A stretch of 64,000 nucleotides of DNA from the NCBI RefSeq assembly GCF_001854185.1, contig NZ_CP017603.1:4154001-4218000 (forward strand), read 5' to 3'. Made by a program: the position numbers and the translations under genes. This document shows positions 1 to 8,836 of the stretch, one piece after another. The notes beneath the pieces are model-generated. The model had not been told where the DNA came from. It did no database searches and was given only the letters and a program-made list of their open reading frames with translations. The DNA comes from Clostridium formicaceticum (GTDB lineage: Bacteria; Bacillota; Clostridia; Peptostreptococcales; Natronincolaceae). Every line of letters starts with the position of its first letter. The first letter of the stretch is position 1.

Positions 1-485
1 GGTAAACTATCGTCGGCTGCCCACTCCTTTACATCATAAATATAAAGATTTTCAAAGCCTTTTTTAGCTAGATAATCTGCTACCGTTTGTGCATCCTTTC
101 CATTAGCATCATATAAAACAATATTTTTCTCTGCTATAATACCTTTCTCAGCTAAGACTTTTTCGAGCTTTGTTTCTCTATCTTTATCCTCCACCTTTAA
201 CCAGTTAGCAGCAAAATCAGTTGCACCTTGAATATGTCCACCTCTTTTTACCCCATCTAACTTCCATCCATTAAAGGCATCATTAATTCTTGTATCTACT
301 ATTATCCAATCTTCCTTTAAAAGATTTGTTTTCAATTCTTCGGTACTAATCCTTTTAATTTCTTGGCTTTCCCCTTCAATTTCTTGCGCTATTTCAGGTT
401 CTGTACTTGTGTTTTTGCCACAGGCAGTAAGAATAAGTAAACTAAAGAGTAAAATTAAAATAAATGCTAAATTTTTGCTTTTCAT
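1..485 (-). CDS. Rhodanese-domain lipoprotein (sulfurtransferase), cut by window edge
   Basis: Minus-strand frame open from an ATG at 485 to the window edge, so the C-terminus is missing. An AAGGAGG site lies just upstream. The product starts MKSKNLAF, has a hydrophobic signal and a lipobox LTAC at about residues 19-22, so it should be a membrane-anchored lipoprotein. A rhodanese fold follows (IIVDTR, then NIVLYDANGKDA). Where a catalytic rhodanese has CxxGxR this copy has D-A-N-G-K-D. That is typical of the inactive first domain of two-domain sulfurtransferases, so a catalytic second domain is expected beyond the edge (inference). It is the last visible gene of the ABC operon and corresponds to ynjE in E. 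coli. Confidence 0.8.
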   Translation of the reverse strand, partial: MKSKNLAFILILLFSLLILTACGKNTSTEPEIAQEIEGESQEIKRISTEELKTNLLKEDWIIVDTRINDAFNGWKLDGVKRGGHIQGATDFAANWLKVEDKDRETKLEKVLAEKGIIAEKNIVLYDANGKDAQTVADYLAKKGFENLYIYDVKEWAADDSL

Positions 486-649
486 GTTTAGGCCTCCTTG
501 ATATGTTATACAGCTTATATAATTATAGCTATGGGTCTTATACAAGTCCAATAGAAATCTTCAATATGCTGTGAAATGATTATTAAATTTATTAATCTAA
601 TATCTTTATTAAGTTTTACTTATCACTTATACAATAGCAAATTTTCAAA

Positions 650-1669
650 TCATATCATACTTCTTTTATGTATAAAATGTAGATTTTTATTAGGAAATAT
701 TAATCCAATAGTCTGGCCTACTGAAAGAACCTCTTGGGCAGAATCTTCTACCAATAAACATGAATCTCCTGTTTTTGCCCTATAGATAATTTCTCTACCA
801 GTTATTTTATAGGACATAATTTTAAAGTTATCTCCCTCGCATATTTTAATTTGCTCTGGTCTTAAAAACAGTTTAGCCTTACCATCTTCTTCAGCCACCC
901 CTTTAAATTCTCCTAATCTACTATAAAAGATATTTCCTTGGATTCTTCCAGGTATAAAGTTACATAGACCCATAAATTTTGCCACCTTATTACTATTTGG
1001 TTTATAGTATATGTTTTTAGGAGTATCTATTTGAGCAATGTTACCATCTAACAATATACCTATTTCATGGGATAGGGCTAAACTTTCATTTCTATCATGG
1101 GTTACAAATATAATTGTTAAATTAAGCTTTTCTTGAATCTCTTTAATTAACGCTCCCATTTCTTCTCTAAGTTTTGAATCTAGGCTGGAAAAGGGTTCAT
1201 CCATAAGGAGTATCCTGGGCTCCGGTGCTAGCGCTCTGGCTATGGCAACTCGTTGCTGTTGTCCACCTGAAATCATTGGAGGAAGCCTTTTCTCCAGGCC
1301 CTCAATCTGAAGAAGCTTTATAAGTTCAGTTGTTCTTTTTCTAATTCTTTTTGAATCCCATTTTTTTACCTGCAATCCAAAAGCGATGTTTTCTTCCACT
1401 GTCATATGGGGAAATAAAAGGGGGGACTGAAATATATAACCTATATTTCTATTTTCAGTTGGATAATTGGATATATCTATTCCGTCTATGAATACGCGTC
1501 CTTTATCCTGGCCTACTAAACCAGAAATTATTTTCAATATTGTGGACTTCCCTGCCCCAGAATAACCTAAAATGGAAAGAAACTTACCTTCCTCTACTTG
1601 TAAATTTAGATGATCCAGCACTTTTTCTGAGCCATATGTTTTTGTAATGTTTTCCATCACGATCTTCAT
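650..1669 (-). CDS. ABC transporter ATP-binding protein (YnjD/PotA-like)
   Basis: 339 residues. Walker [10 protein letters not shown] is at 35-43, Q-loop Q81, signature SGGQQQR at 134-140, Walker B ILLMDEP at 153-159 and H-loop H191. A C-terminal TOBE-like region of about 100 residues follows, as in importers of the spermidine/iron/sulfate/molybdate group. It energises the two permeases encoded just upstream. A 164-bp gap separates it from the rhodanese lipoprotein gene. The substrate cannot be read from the sequence. The position matches E. coli ynjD. Confidence 0.92.
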   Translation of the reverse strand: MKIVMENITKTYGSEKVLDHLNLQVEEGKFLSILGYSGAGKSTILKIISGLVGQDKGRVFIDGIDISNYPTENRNIGYIFQSPLLFPHMTVEENIAFGLQVKKWDSKRIRKRTTELIKLLQIEGLEKRLPPMISGGQQQRVAIARALAPEPRILLMDEPFSSLDSKLREEMGALIKEIQEKLNLTIIFVTHDRNESLALSHEIGILLDGNIAQIDTPKNIYYKPNSNKVAKFMGLCNFIPGRIQGNIFYSRLGEFKGVAEEDGKAKLFLRPEQIKICEGDNFKIMSYKITGREIIYRAKTGDSCLLVEDSAQEVLSVGQTIGLIFPNKNLHFIHKRSMI

Positions 1670-1735
1670 ATTATCACTTTCCTATCCAAAAATTAGTCTA
1701 TATTGTTTAGTATTTACCTCTTATAATGCTGTTGT

Positions 1736-2524
1736 CTATTCAAATAAATAGCTATTAATCTTTAACTTTTTCTTAGATACATACTCTGCTACATAGAATA
1801 TCAACAAGTTGCTTCCTATGAAAATTACTGCTAAAACAGCACCATTACCCACATCAAAGTTATTAATATATGGATACATTAAAATGGCTAAAGTAATCAC
1901 TCTTCCTCCCCCTATTAAAAAGGTCGAAAAATATTCTGTAAATGAGATTAAGAAACCAATAGAAAAGGATAAAAATATCCCTGGAGCTATTAAGGGAATG
2001 ATAATTTTGCTATACAAACATAATGGCTTACATCCCAGCACCTTCGCAGCATCCTCTAGTTCAATATTAATTCCTTTAAAAAATGCTATGAATATGCTTA
2101 TGGCATAGGGTACTGAAATTATCATATGCGCCAATATAATACCTTTATAGCTATTCATCAATCTAAGTCTAATCATAACTGTATGAACCCCTAGAAATAG
2201 TGCTATTGCAGGAATAAAAAGGGGAATTGCATAAAGAATTTTGAGAAGTTTTTTCCCTTTAAAATCATGTCTCACCAGTGCTCTTGCAGTCATAACGCCT
2301 ACAATAGTTGATAAAATTCCGTTGCATATTGCTAAAATTAAGCTATTCAAAATACTTGATATAAATAAAGGATTGTGAAACAAAGCAGTTTTCCAAAACA
2401 TAGTTGTAAAATGCTGTGGAAGAAGTAATGGAAATCTGTAGTAAGAAAACAATGAAAACAATATTATTAGCACTATTGGTATAATGATAGTTAAAGCTGC
2501 TAACAAAAGAAATATTTTCTTCAT
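1736..2524 (-). CDS. ABC transporter permease (second half of a YnjC-like permease)
   Basis: 262 residues from the ATG at 2524, which overlaps the stop of the preceding permease as ATGA (translational coupling). A longer frame reaches 2581, but its extra 19 residues lie inside the upstream gene and are hydrophilic, so I prefer 2524. About six membrane helices are visible. The EAA loop (ELEDAAKVLG, residues about 155-178) is the ATPase contact of binding-protein-dependent transporters. It should form a heterodimer with the neighbouring permease in the cytoplasmic membrane. Confidence 0.88.
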   Translation of the reverse strand: MKKIFLLLAALTIIIPIVLIILFSLFSYYRFPLLLPQHFTTMFWKTALFHNPLFISSILNSLILAICNGILSTIVGVMTARALVRHDFKGKKLLKILYAIPLFIPAIALFLGVHTVMIRLRLMNSYKGIILAHMIISVPYAISIFIAFFKGINIELEDAAKVLGCKPLCLYSKIIIPLIAPGIFLSFSIGFLISFTEYFSTFLIGGGRVITLAILMYPYINNFDVGNGAVLAVIFIGSNLLIFYVAEYVSKKKLKINSYLFE

Positions 2525-3396
2525 CGACTTATCCTCCGTAGAAAATGTTTTAGGCCAAACCCATATATACCTACCATACAACCACCAAAAAAAAACAAAA
2601 TAACATTTAAAGCCATAGTCTGAGGTATAAGTGCAAGATCAGGGTTTATAAACATACTATATAGTCTTGCAGAAATAGGTATAGGGGATATGCTGCTTAA
2701 CAAGTAATTCACTTCAAAAGAACCCAAGGCATAGGCAAAGATGATACATCCGGTCCAGACGATAGTATTTGCGCAAAGGGGTATATAGATCCTTCTCAAT
2801 AAAGTAATATTCCTAGAACCCAATGTTCTTCCTACATCTTTATAGATGTTACTAATTCTAGACAAAATATTTATAACAAAGAGTGCAACGAAGGGCGTAC
2901 CTTTAAAGACAAAAACCCATATGATGCCTATAGCCCTTCTATCAAAAATAAGCTCTGGAAAGCTATGGGGTGCTGTTATCATACCCATGCTATATAATAT
3001 CCTTGCATAAAAGCCAGTTTGATTCAGTAGCAGCATAGCAATAAAAACAACATATAGGTAAGGAATGATCAAACCTAGCTGCAGGGTTTTTTTTACCAGT
3101 TTTTGAATATACTCACCCTGGCAAGTTACAAAGAAGTATGCTATAGCTACACCTAAAACTGAAGTAATTAACGAAGCCGTTAGTGAAATATAAGTAGAAT
3201 ATAAAAGACTTTCAATAAGCTTTTTTTGTGAAAAAACAGAAGTATAGCTATTTATGTTAAATCCCTGAAGTCCAAGAATTGGCACATGTCCAAGACTTTC
3301 AATTATAATACTAAATAACCCTCCTCCTATAAAAACACCATATAGAAGAAGGATTGGTAGTATAAGTAAATAAGGTATTATTTTTTTAAAGGTCAT
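2521..3396 (-). CDS. ABC transporter permease (first half of a YnjC-like permease)
   Basis: 291 residues, about six membrane helices, with an EAA-type loop around 186-207 (DVGRTLGSRN). It starts 3 bases after the solute-binding lipoprotein gene ends and overlaps the next permease by 4 bases. In E. coli the equivalent YnjC is one long fused permease; here it is two separate genes. Substrate unknown. Confidence 0.88.
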   Translation of the reverse strand: MTFKKIIPYLLILPILLLYGVFIGGGLFSIIIESLGHVPILGLQGFNINSYTSVFSQKKLIESLLYSTYISLTASLITSVLGVAIAYFFVTCQGEYIQKLVKKTLQLGLIIPYLYVVFIAMLLLNQTGFYARILYSMGMITAPHSFPELIFDRRAIGIIWVFVFKGTPFVALFVINILSRISNIYKDVGRTLGSRNITLLRRIYIPLCANTIVWTGCIIFAYALGSFEVNYLLSSISPIPISARLYSMFINPDLALIPQTMALNVILFFFGGCMVGIYGFGLKHFLRRISR

Positions 3397-3398
3397 TA

Positions 3399-4628
3399 CT
3401 ACCCTCCTACCTCTTCAGTCCAAAGCTCCTTTATCCAATCTATATATTTCGACTGCACTTCTGGTAATCTTCTATTGGCTAGAAACTCCATACTAATAAA
3501 AGCAGGATCTGATTCTACAGTTTCCAAATCACTTAACATTATAGTTTCCAGTTTATTGGTGGAAAAGGCAGGCATATCTCCCCAAACCTCCGGCTTTAAC
3601 TTCTCTATTTGAGCTTCTGGACTTTGAAGGAAATCTATTACTAAAAGAGCTGCCGCCTTATTGGGACTATTAAAGGGTACAGCTAAATAATGAGAGTTTC
3701 CAATGGTTCCTGTATCAAAAACGTAGGTCTGAACTGTTTCGGGATAAACCCCCGCTTTAACTAAACCAGCAGTTTTTCCAATTTCAAAGCCCATAGTCAT
3801 ATAAATCTCACCATTTTTGAATAATTCATCCTGTTGAGCTTGAGATACTGGAAATGCTCTCCCCTCCCTCCAAAGGTAAGGATTCATCTCCTTAAAGTAG
3901 TCTATGACCGGCTTCGAAAGCTCTTTGAATTTTTCTTGATTCATATCCTTGAGAAAAGCATCATTATTTCCAACAAGTTCATAATAAGCCGTTCTTATAA
4001 ATGCCGCTCCTACAAAATCGTCAGGAAGCTTAGGATAGGTAAACTTACCTGGATTTTCCTTTACCCATTCCATTAGCTCTTGAAAGGATTTAGGTGGTTC
4101 TTGAACATATTTAGAGTCATAGGTAAAAACAAGCTGTGCCCTTCCCCAGATGGCTTCATATCCTTCGATAGGAATTCCCGTGTCATAATTTAAGTCAGAT
4201 GCCTGCAAATCATAATATTGATTTAAATTTGGCAATAAATCTGTAAAGGGTCCCCAAAGCAGACCACCATTTTTAGCTGTCCTAAAGTTTTCAGCATTAA
4301 TCCATACTAAATCTGCACTGCCTGGGTTTAATGCCGCCTTCTTTTCATTTAACAGCTTATTCATAAATTCAGATGCATTCATGGGTATCCTTTTTAAGGT
4401 AATACCATATTTTTCTTTAACACTTTTACTAACATATCCATCCATATATTTATTTACACTATCATTGCCACCCCACATGAGGATAGCCACTTCTTTATTT
4501 TTCCCATAGTTCAATAGGTCTTCCCATGTGGTTAGTTCTGGATTATCAGTTTGATTTCCCTCACTGCTGCAGCCTGATAAAATTAGCACTATTGTCAGCA
4601 TAAATATTATCTTCTTAAGTAGGTTCAT
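3399..4628 (-). CDS. Solute-binding lipoprotein of ABC transporter (YnjB-like)
   Basis: 409 residues from the ATG at 4628, chosen because a GGGGGAG site precedes it and a signal peptide begins there; a longer frame to 4688 adds 20 hydrophilic residues. Lipobox LSGC. The early motif MWGGNDSVNKY and later DLVWINAENF resemble the YnjB family of periplasmic binding proteins, as I recall it, rather than the peptide or sugar binders. It should capture substrate outside the membrane and deliver it to the two permeases. Ligand unknown. Confidence 0.87.
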   Translation of the reverse strand: MNLLKKIIFMLTIVLILSGCSSEGNQTDNPELTTWEDLLNYGKNKEVAILMWGGNDSVNKYMDGYVSKSVKEKYGITLKRIPMNASEFMNKLLNEKKAALNPGSADLVWINAENFRTAKNGGLLWGPFTDLLPNLNQYYDLQASDLNYDTGIPIEGYEAIWGRAQLVFTYDSKYVQEPPKSFQELMEWVKENPGKFTYPKLPDDFVGAAFIRTAYYELVGNNDAFLKDMNQEKFKELSKPVIDYFKEMNPYLWREGRAFPVSQAQQDELFKNGEIYMTMGFEIGKTAGLVKAGVYPETVQTYVFDTGTIGNSHYLAVPFNSPNKAAALLVIDFLQSPEAQIEKLKPEVWGDMPAFSTNKLETIMLSDLETVESDPAFISMEFLANRRLPEVQSKYIDWIKELWTEEVGG

Positions 4629-4680
4629 TTTTACTTCTCCCCCTTTAGCTAGCTTGTTAACATATTGCCATTCTTTGTTG

Positions 4681-5274
4681 TTAATCAAATAACTTACAAT
4701 GGTTTAAAACTCTTTTAAAGCGAATAATTCCAGTAATGAAAATAATAACATTGAAGATCATAAGAATTGGGAAAATATAGTAACTAAACAGACCCATTAA
4801 AGTAAATATAATAAAGGTTTCTGTTCTTTCTGCAATGCCCACGTCATAGTGAATACTTTTTACTCCCTTATTTTGAAATAAAGTTGCTGCAACGATAAAG
4901 GTGGTAAAGTTAAAGATAACTGCTATATAAAAAAGCAAATAAGCATAATTACCTTCGGGAAATTTATATGCAAAGGCCAGTATGTAAAAAGCCTCCACCA
5001 TTCTATCTAGAATCAAATCCATATAGGCGCCAGCCTTTGTAGATTTTCTTGTTAACCTTGCTACTGTACCATCTAATACATCTAATAGACCCGATAGCCA
5101 AAGAAGCGCTATGCTTAAGAGCATCCATCCTTGTATCACAACAATACTTGCTACTACCCCTAATACAAAAGCACCCCAGGTGATGGCTTGGGGTGTTATA
5201 TTATGAGTAACTAATTTCTTGCCCATTTTGTCAAATAAAGGTTGAAATTTGCTGCGCCATTTACTATCTATCAT
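4681..5274 (-). CDS. CDP-alcohol phosphatidyltransferase family protein (YnjF-like)
   Basis: Integral membrane enzyme that joins a CDP-activated lipid headgroup donor to an alcohol. The family signature DGx2ARx8Gx3Dx3D is complete (DGTVAR, then G and two D with exact spacing). I start at the ATG at 5274 because AAGGAG sits six bases upstream. An in-frame ATG at 5319 overlaps the previous stop but has no ribosome site; using it would give 212 instead of 197 residues. The acceptor alcohol is unknown. Confidence 0.85.
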   Translation of the reverse strand: MIDSKWRSKFQPLFDKMGKKLVTHNITPQAITWGAFVLGVVASIVVIQGWMLLSIALLWLSGLLDVLDGTVARLTRKSTKAGAYMDLILDRMVEAFYILAFAYKFPEGNYAYLLFYIAVIFNFTTFIVAATLFQNKGVKSIHYDVGIAERTETFIIFTLMGLFSYYIFPILMIFNVIIFITGIIRFKRVLNHCKLFD

Positions 5275-5318
5275 TTTTTGCTCCTTATGATAAGTTTTCT
5301 TCTCTTTTGCTGGAAGCA

Positions 5319-5987
5319 TTATATGGTTTTTTCTATCTTCTTTAAAGGAAACTTTTTCTTTAATATAACTGATGCGATTAATAGAAACACCAATAAGCCT
5401 ATGGAAAAATAAAACTCCTCCGATGCAATATTTGTTGCTTTATCACCAATGTTAGTAAATACCAGTACTCCTGGTATTATACCAAAAAAAGTTGCCCATA
5501 AAAAGTCTTTATACTTCACATTAGACAAGCCTGCACTATAACTTATAACATCATAGGGAAATAGTGGAATTAGTCTAAGGAGCAAAACAATCCAGAAGCC
5601 TTTCACCTCTATACTTTTGCTCAGATCTCCCAAATCCTTATTCGCCAATTTTTTCATAAAACACTTTCCTAGAAACCTTGAAATGCAAAAGGACAGCGTT
5701 CCACCACATAGAGCTCCTATCATTGTATAGATCGATCCCTTAAGTAATCCAAAACACATTCCTCCAGCTATAGCCAGTATGGAATCCGGGAATAATGTCA
5801 AAGGAACAAAAGTAAACAAGATTATATATATTATTGGTGCTAGTACTTCAAAAGAATAGACATATTCTTTAATTTGCTGAGGTGTATAATCCTTAAATAA
5901 AAAAATCCTATTTAAGAAATAAATCGCTATTAAAACTATTATAATTATTAATCCATGTATCATCCTTTTATTTTTTCTAGTTTCCAT
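5319..5987 (-). CDS. TVP38/TMEM64 (DedA-superfamily) membrane protein
   Basis: 222 residues with an N-terminal helix and a conserved VTT/SNARE-assoc core. The glycine-rich re-entrant segment spans residues 75-107 (GGMCFG, then GALCGG and an F..SRFLG end), typical of YdjX/YdjZ. Such proteins are thought to move or partition lipids across the membrane. It lies between the Fe-S protein gene (13-bp gap) and the phosphatidyltransferase gene, and a second TVP38 paralogue is two genes upstream, as ydjX and ydjZ flank ydjY. Confidence 0.88.
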   Translation of the reverse strand: METRKNKRMIHGLIIIIVLIAIYFLNRIFLFKDYTPQQIKEYVYSFEVLAPIIYIILFTFVPLTLFPDSILAIAGGMCFGLLKGSIYTMIGALCGGTLSFCISRFLGKCFMKKLANKDLGDLSKSIEVKGFWIVLLLRLIPLFPYDVISYSAGLSNVKYKDFLWATFFGIIPGVLVFTNIGDKATNIASEEFYFSIGLLVFLLIASVILKKKFPLKKIEKTI

Positions 5988-6000
5988 AGTCTTATTGTCC

Positions 6001-7143
6001 TCACGTCTTTATTTTCTCCACTTTAACTTTAGCAATATACCTATTAGACCATTTTTTATAAGTATTGATGTTTTTTTGAAAAAATTTCTTTGTAAAATAC
6101 ATATCATCATTAAAAAGAAAATCTAATAAATGCACTGACTTTTTGCCACCCTGCTTCATTGATTCTACACATTCTTGACAATAGCTTAATATATACGCTT
6201 CATCAGTTTGATTAACTCTTTTTTTCATTTGTTTTAAAGCAAGTTCCTTATTGGTTACACCTATCATACCTCCTGAACCGCAACATAGGGTGCTTTCCCT
6301 TGAAAATTCCATTTCTTTTATGTTAAGATCCAGCTTTTGTGTAATCTTTCTAACAGAATCGTGAATTTCACTGTTTTTTCTTGTTGGACAGGGGTCGTGG
6401 ATTGCAAAGACTGCATCAATGCTACATCCTTTTCCAACTTTATCATCAGGTATTCCAACTTCAGCGATCATCTCCCATAGAGATATTACTTTTTGATTTG
6501 GGCTATTTTCACTAATCGTATGATAGCAATTTTGGCAAGCTACAATTACCTCTTCTATAAAAGAGGTATTAAATGTTTTTTGTACAGTAGAATAATATTT
6601 TTTGAAGGTATTCATATCTCCCATAGAATAGGTAGGCTTTCCACAACAATTCACCATAATTCCAACATTAGGCACTTTTTTTCTTAGGTAATTATAGGTT
6701 CTCATTACTAGCTTTGGGCTATAGGCGGTTAAACTACATCCAGGAAAAAAAACTCTTCTTGCTTGATTATCCTGTAATCCCATAATTTTAGTAGTAAATA
6801 GTTTGGAAAAACTGCTCTTTTGATGAAATTTCACTGCTTTATTATTTATAGACTGAGGTATACCATCATTCATTTCAACAATACTCATTCTTAGTTTTAA
6901 AAAAACTTTATTTAAATTTACCTCCTCAGGACATACCTGTGTACAGTATCCACATGATGCACAAGAGAAGGGTATAATAGGATCTACCATGCTATCTTCA
7001 TCGATTTTTGATAGTAACTGCTTTGGTGAAATACAGTATTGTTCCAGCATTGGACAATTTTTCATGCAAATTCTACAGCCCGTACACTTATCCTTTTCTG
7101 CCTTTAGTGCTTTTTTTGTTTCCTTATCAAATTTCACATTCAT
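6001..7143 (-). CDS. 4Fe-4S / CCG-domain protein (HdrD/GlpC-like)
   Basis: 380 residues from the ATG at 7143, which has AAAGGAG upstream; the frame to 7167 adds eight residues without a site. Two 4Fe-4S motifs are at C20-C23-C26-C30 and C61-C64-C67-C71. Two CCG domains follow (C166-C167 with C203/C206; C252 with C287-C288), as in heterodisulfide reductase HdrD and GlpC. It is a likely electron-transfer partner at the membrane. It sits between two TVP38 genes, the place of ydjY in E. coli, but is longer and of the CCG type. Redox partner unknown. Confidence 0.88.
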   Translation of the reverse strand: MNVKFDKETKKALKAEKDKCTGCRICMKNCPMLEQYCISPKQLLSKIDEDSMVDPIIPFSCASCGYCTQVCPEEVNLNKVFLKLRMSIVEMNDGIPQSINNKAVKFHQKSSFSKLFTTKIMGLQDNQARRVFFPGCSLTAYSPKLVMRTYNYLRKKVPNVGIMVNCCGKPTYSMGDMNTFKKYYSTVQKTFNTSFIEEVIVACQNCYHTISENSPNQKVISLWEMIAEVGIPDDKVGKGCSIDAVFAIHDPCPTRKNSEIHDSVRKITQKLDLNIKEMEFSRESTLCCGSGGMIGVTNKELALKQMKKRVNQTDEAYILSYCQECVESMKQGGKKSVHLLDFLFNDDMYFTKKFFQKNINTYKKWSNRYIAKVKVEKIKT

Positions 7144-7214
7144 TTGTATTACTCCTTTAAACTGCATAAAAAGGATTCTACCATTCTGACAGCAGTCCCT
7201 AGGTTTATTTTCTA

Positions 7215-7916
7215 CTACCTTGATTTTTTCTGTTTTTTCTCTCTCTCAGTCCATATTTGTTTAAATAAGAAAATCATGATACTTAGTGAGAACAAAATCA
7301 ATAGACCAAATACAAACATTTTAGTTCCCCCTACTAGCATACCCCCTACATAGGAATAAACTATAGTGGCAGGTAATTGTCCTAATCCCGTTGCCAAGAA
7401 AAAAGACCAAAAGCTCATTGATGTTAAGCCGGATACATAACTTACAATATCAAAGGATATAAAGGGCAACAGCCTTGCTATAAGTACTGCATGCTTTCCG
7501 TACTTGTCAAAAAAAATATCAATATTATTTAGTGCAAATTTACTGGTAAGCTTCTCTACTGTTGTTCTTCCATAGAATCTAGCTATAAAAAAACAAATGG
7601 TAGCCCCAGCCATGGCACTGAACCAGGAGAGCATAGCTCCCTTTACCCAGCCAAATATGGCTGCATTGGCAAAGGTTATTAAAAAAGCTGGAAGAGGTGC
7701 AACAACAGATTGAAATATCATTAAAAGAAACGATATAATAGGAGCCCAAATTCCAAAGGAAAGAATATATCTCTTTATTGCTTCTACATCCATCGTACTA
7801 AAGATGAATATCACTCTTCTAATCGTCCTATTCACGGGAGGGATAAATAGATACATACATACCAGTAGCAAGATTATACCTACTTTTACCCATGTAGATT
7901 TTTTTATATTCTTCAT
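7215..7916 (-). CDS. TVP38/TMEM64 (DedA-superfamily) membrane protein
   Basis: 233 residues from the ATG at 7916 (a GAAAGG site lies upstream; a longer frame to 7961 has none). An N-terminal membrane helix precedes the VTT core with FGWVKGAMLSW and GATICFFIARFYG. It is the first gene of the nine-gene operon. It is a paralogue of the protein at 5319-5987. Confidence 0.86.
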   Translation of the reverse strand: MKNIKKSTWVKVGIILLLVCMYLFIPPVNRTIRRVIFIFSTMDVEAIKRYILSFGIWAPIISFLLMIFQSVVAPLPAFLITFANAAIFGWVKGAMLSWFSAMAGATICFFIARFYGRTTVEKLTSKFALNNIDIFFDKYGKHAVLIARLLPFISFDIVSYVSGLTSMSFWSFFLATGLGQLPATIVYSYVGGMLVGGTKMFVFGLLILFSLSIMIFLFKQIWTEREKKQKKSR

Positions 7917-8079
7917 AAAATTATCAGCCTTTCTTCCATGATGAAGAAATTTATTGCACATTATATATTAACATATATAATAAACTTAAAAAAATTGTAT
8001 TTATCTATAGTTGCTTTAATCATTATAGATAATATAAATTAACTAATCAGTCCAAAAAATACAACAATTATGAATAGCA

Positions 8080-8706
8080 TTACAAAAAACTGATTTTTAT
8101 TCTCTCAACTCTATACCCAATTTCCTTATTTCCTTTTTTATAACATTCTCTAATCAAGTCTTCTTCTGAGAGGTCCATTTCCATATAGCTATCGAAAGTT
8201 ATCTGTTTTCCATTACCATAGTATTTTTTCAAAAGTCTTTCTTCCATTTCTTCTTGAGAGGCTAATGTATAGTCATCTAATATGTGGTTTACAGTAAACC
8301 CATGTTCTCTCAATGCCCTCCCCAACAAAATGCATCTATGACAACTTATTGGATCTTGTTTTGCTCCCATTAAGGCGATTCTGTAGCCTTTGCTACAACC
8401 AACTTTTAAACGTTCTATCCCTTTTAAGAAATCCTTGTCACCTATTACTTTTTCAAAATCCGCATAGCCTTCTTCTGTATATAAGCTTTTATCTTCTCTT
8501 TGGGCTGCAAATTCTTTACCCATATAAATATATACATATCCTTTGCTGGTTAGTGTCTGGGAAATCGTCTCCTTATTGTATTGAATGTTATATTTAGAAT
8601 AGGGAGTCCCTCGAATATCTACTACACAGTTTATCTTATAGAAGTTTAGCATATCTAGTAACCTATCTATCGAATAATTTGAATGTCCTACCGTAAATAT
8701 ATCCAT
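8080..8706 (-). CDS. DUF488 domain protein
   Basis: 208 residues. It begins MDIFTVGHSNYS, has DIRGTPYS near 30-37 and the family motif around 121-124 (SCHR, where many members have CxxxxxxCHR). The DUF488 fold is of unknown function, with a conserved Cys-His-Arg suggestive of catalysis or nucleotide handling. It is a separate unit with about 120 bp upstream and about 160 bp to the TVP38 gene. Confidence 0.85.
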   Translation of the reverse strand: MDIFTVGHSNYSIDRLLDMLNFYKINCVVDIRGTPYSKYNIQYNKETISQTLTSKGYVYIYMGKEFAAQREDKSLYTEEGYADFEKVIGDKDFLKGIERLKVGCSKGYRIALMGAKQDPISCHRCILLGRALREHGFTVNHILDDYTLASQEEMEERLLKKYYGNGKQITFDSYMEMDLSEEDLIRECYKKGNKEIGYRVERIKISFL

Positions 8707-8836
8707 AGTTTTCTCTCACCTTTTCTATTTATTGTTCTACCTTTACTTTAGCATAATTTTAGCATATAAGCTGAATTTGTTTTTGTTTGCTTTTCTCAAC
8801 GCTTACTCATACTTGTATTATTGATGGATGTAATAC

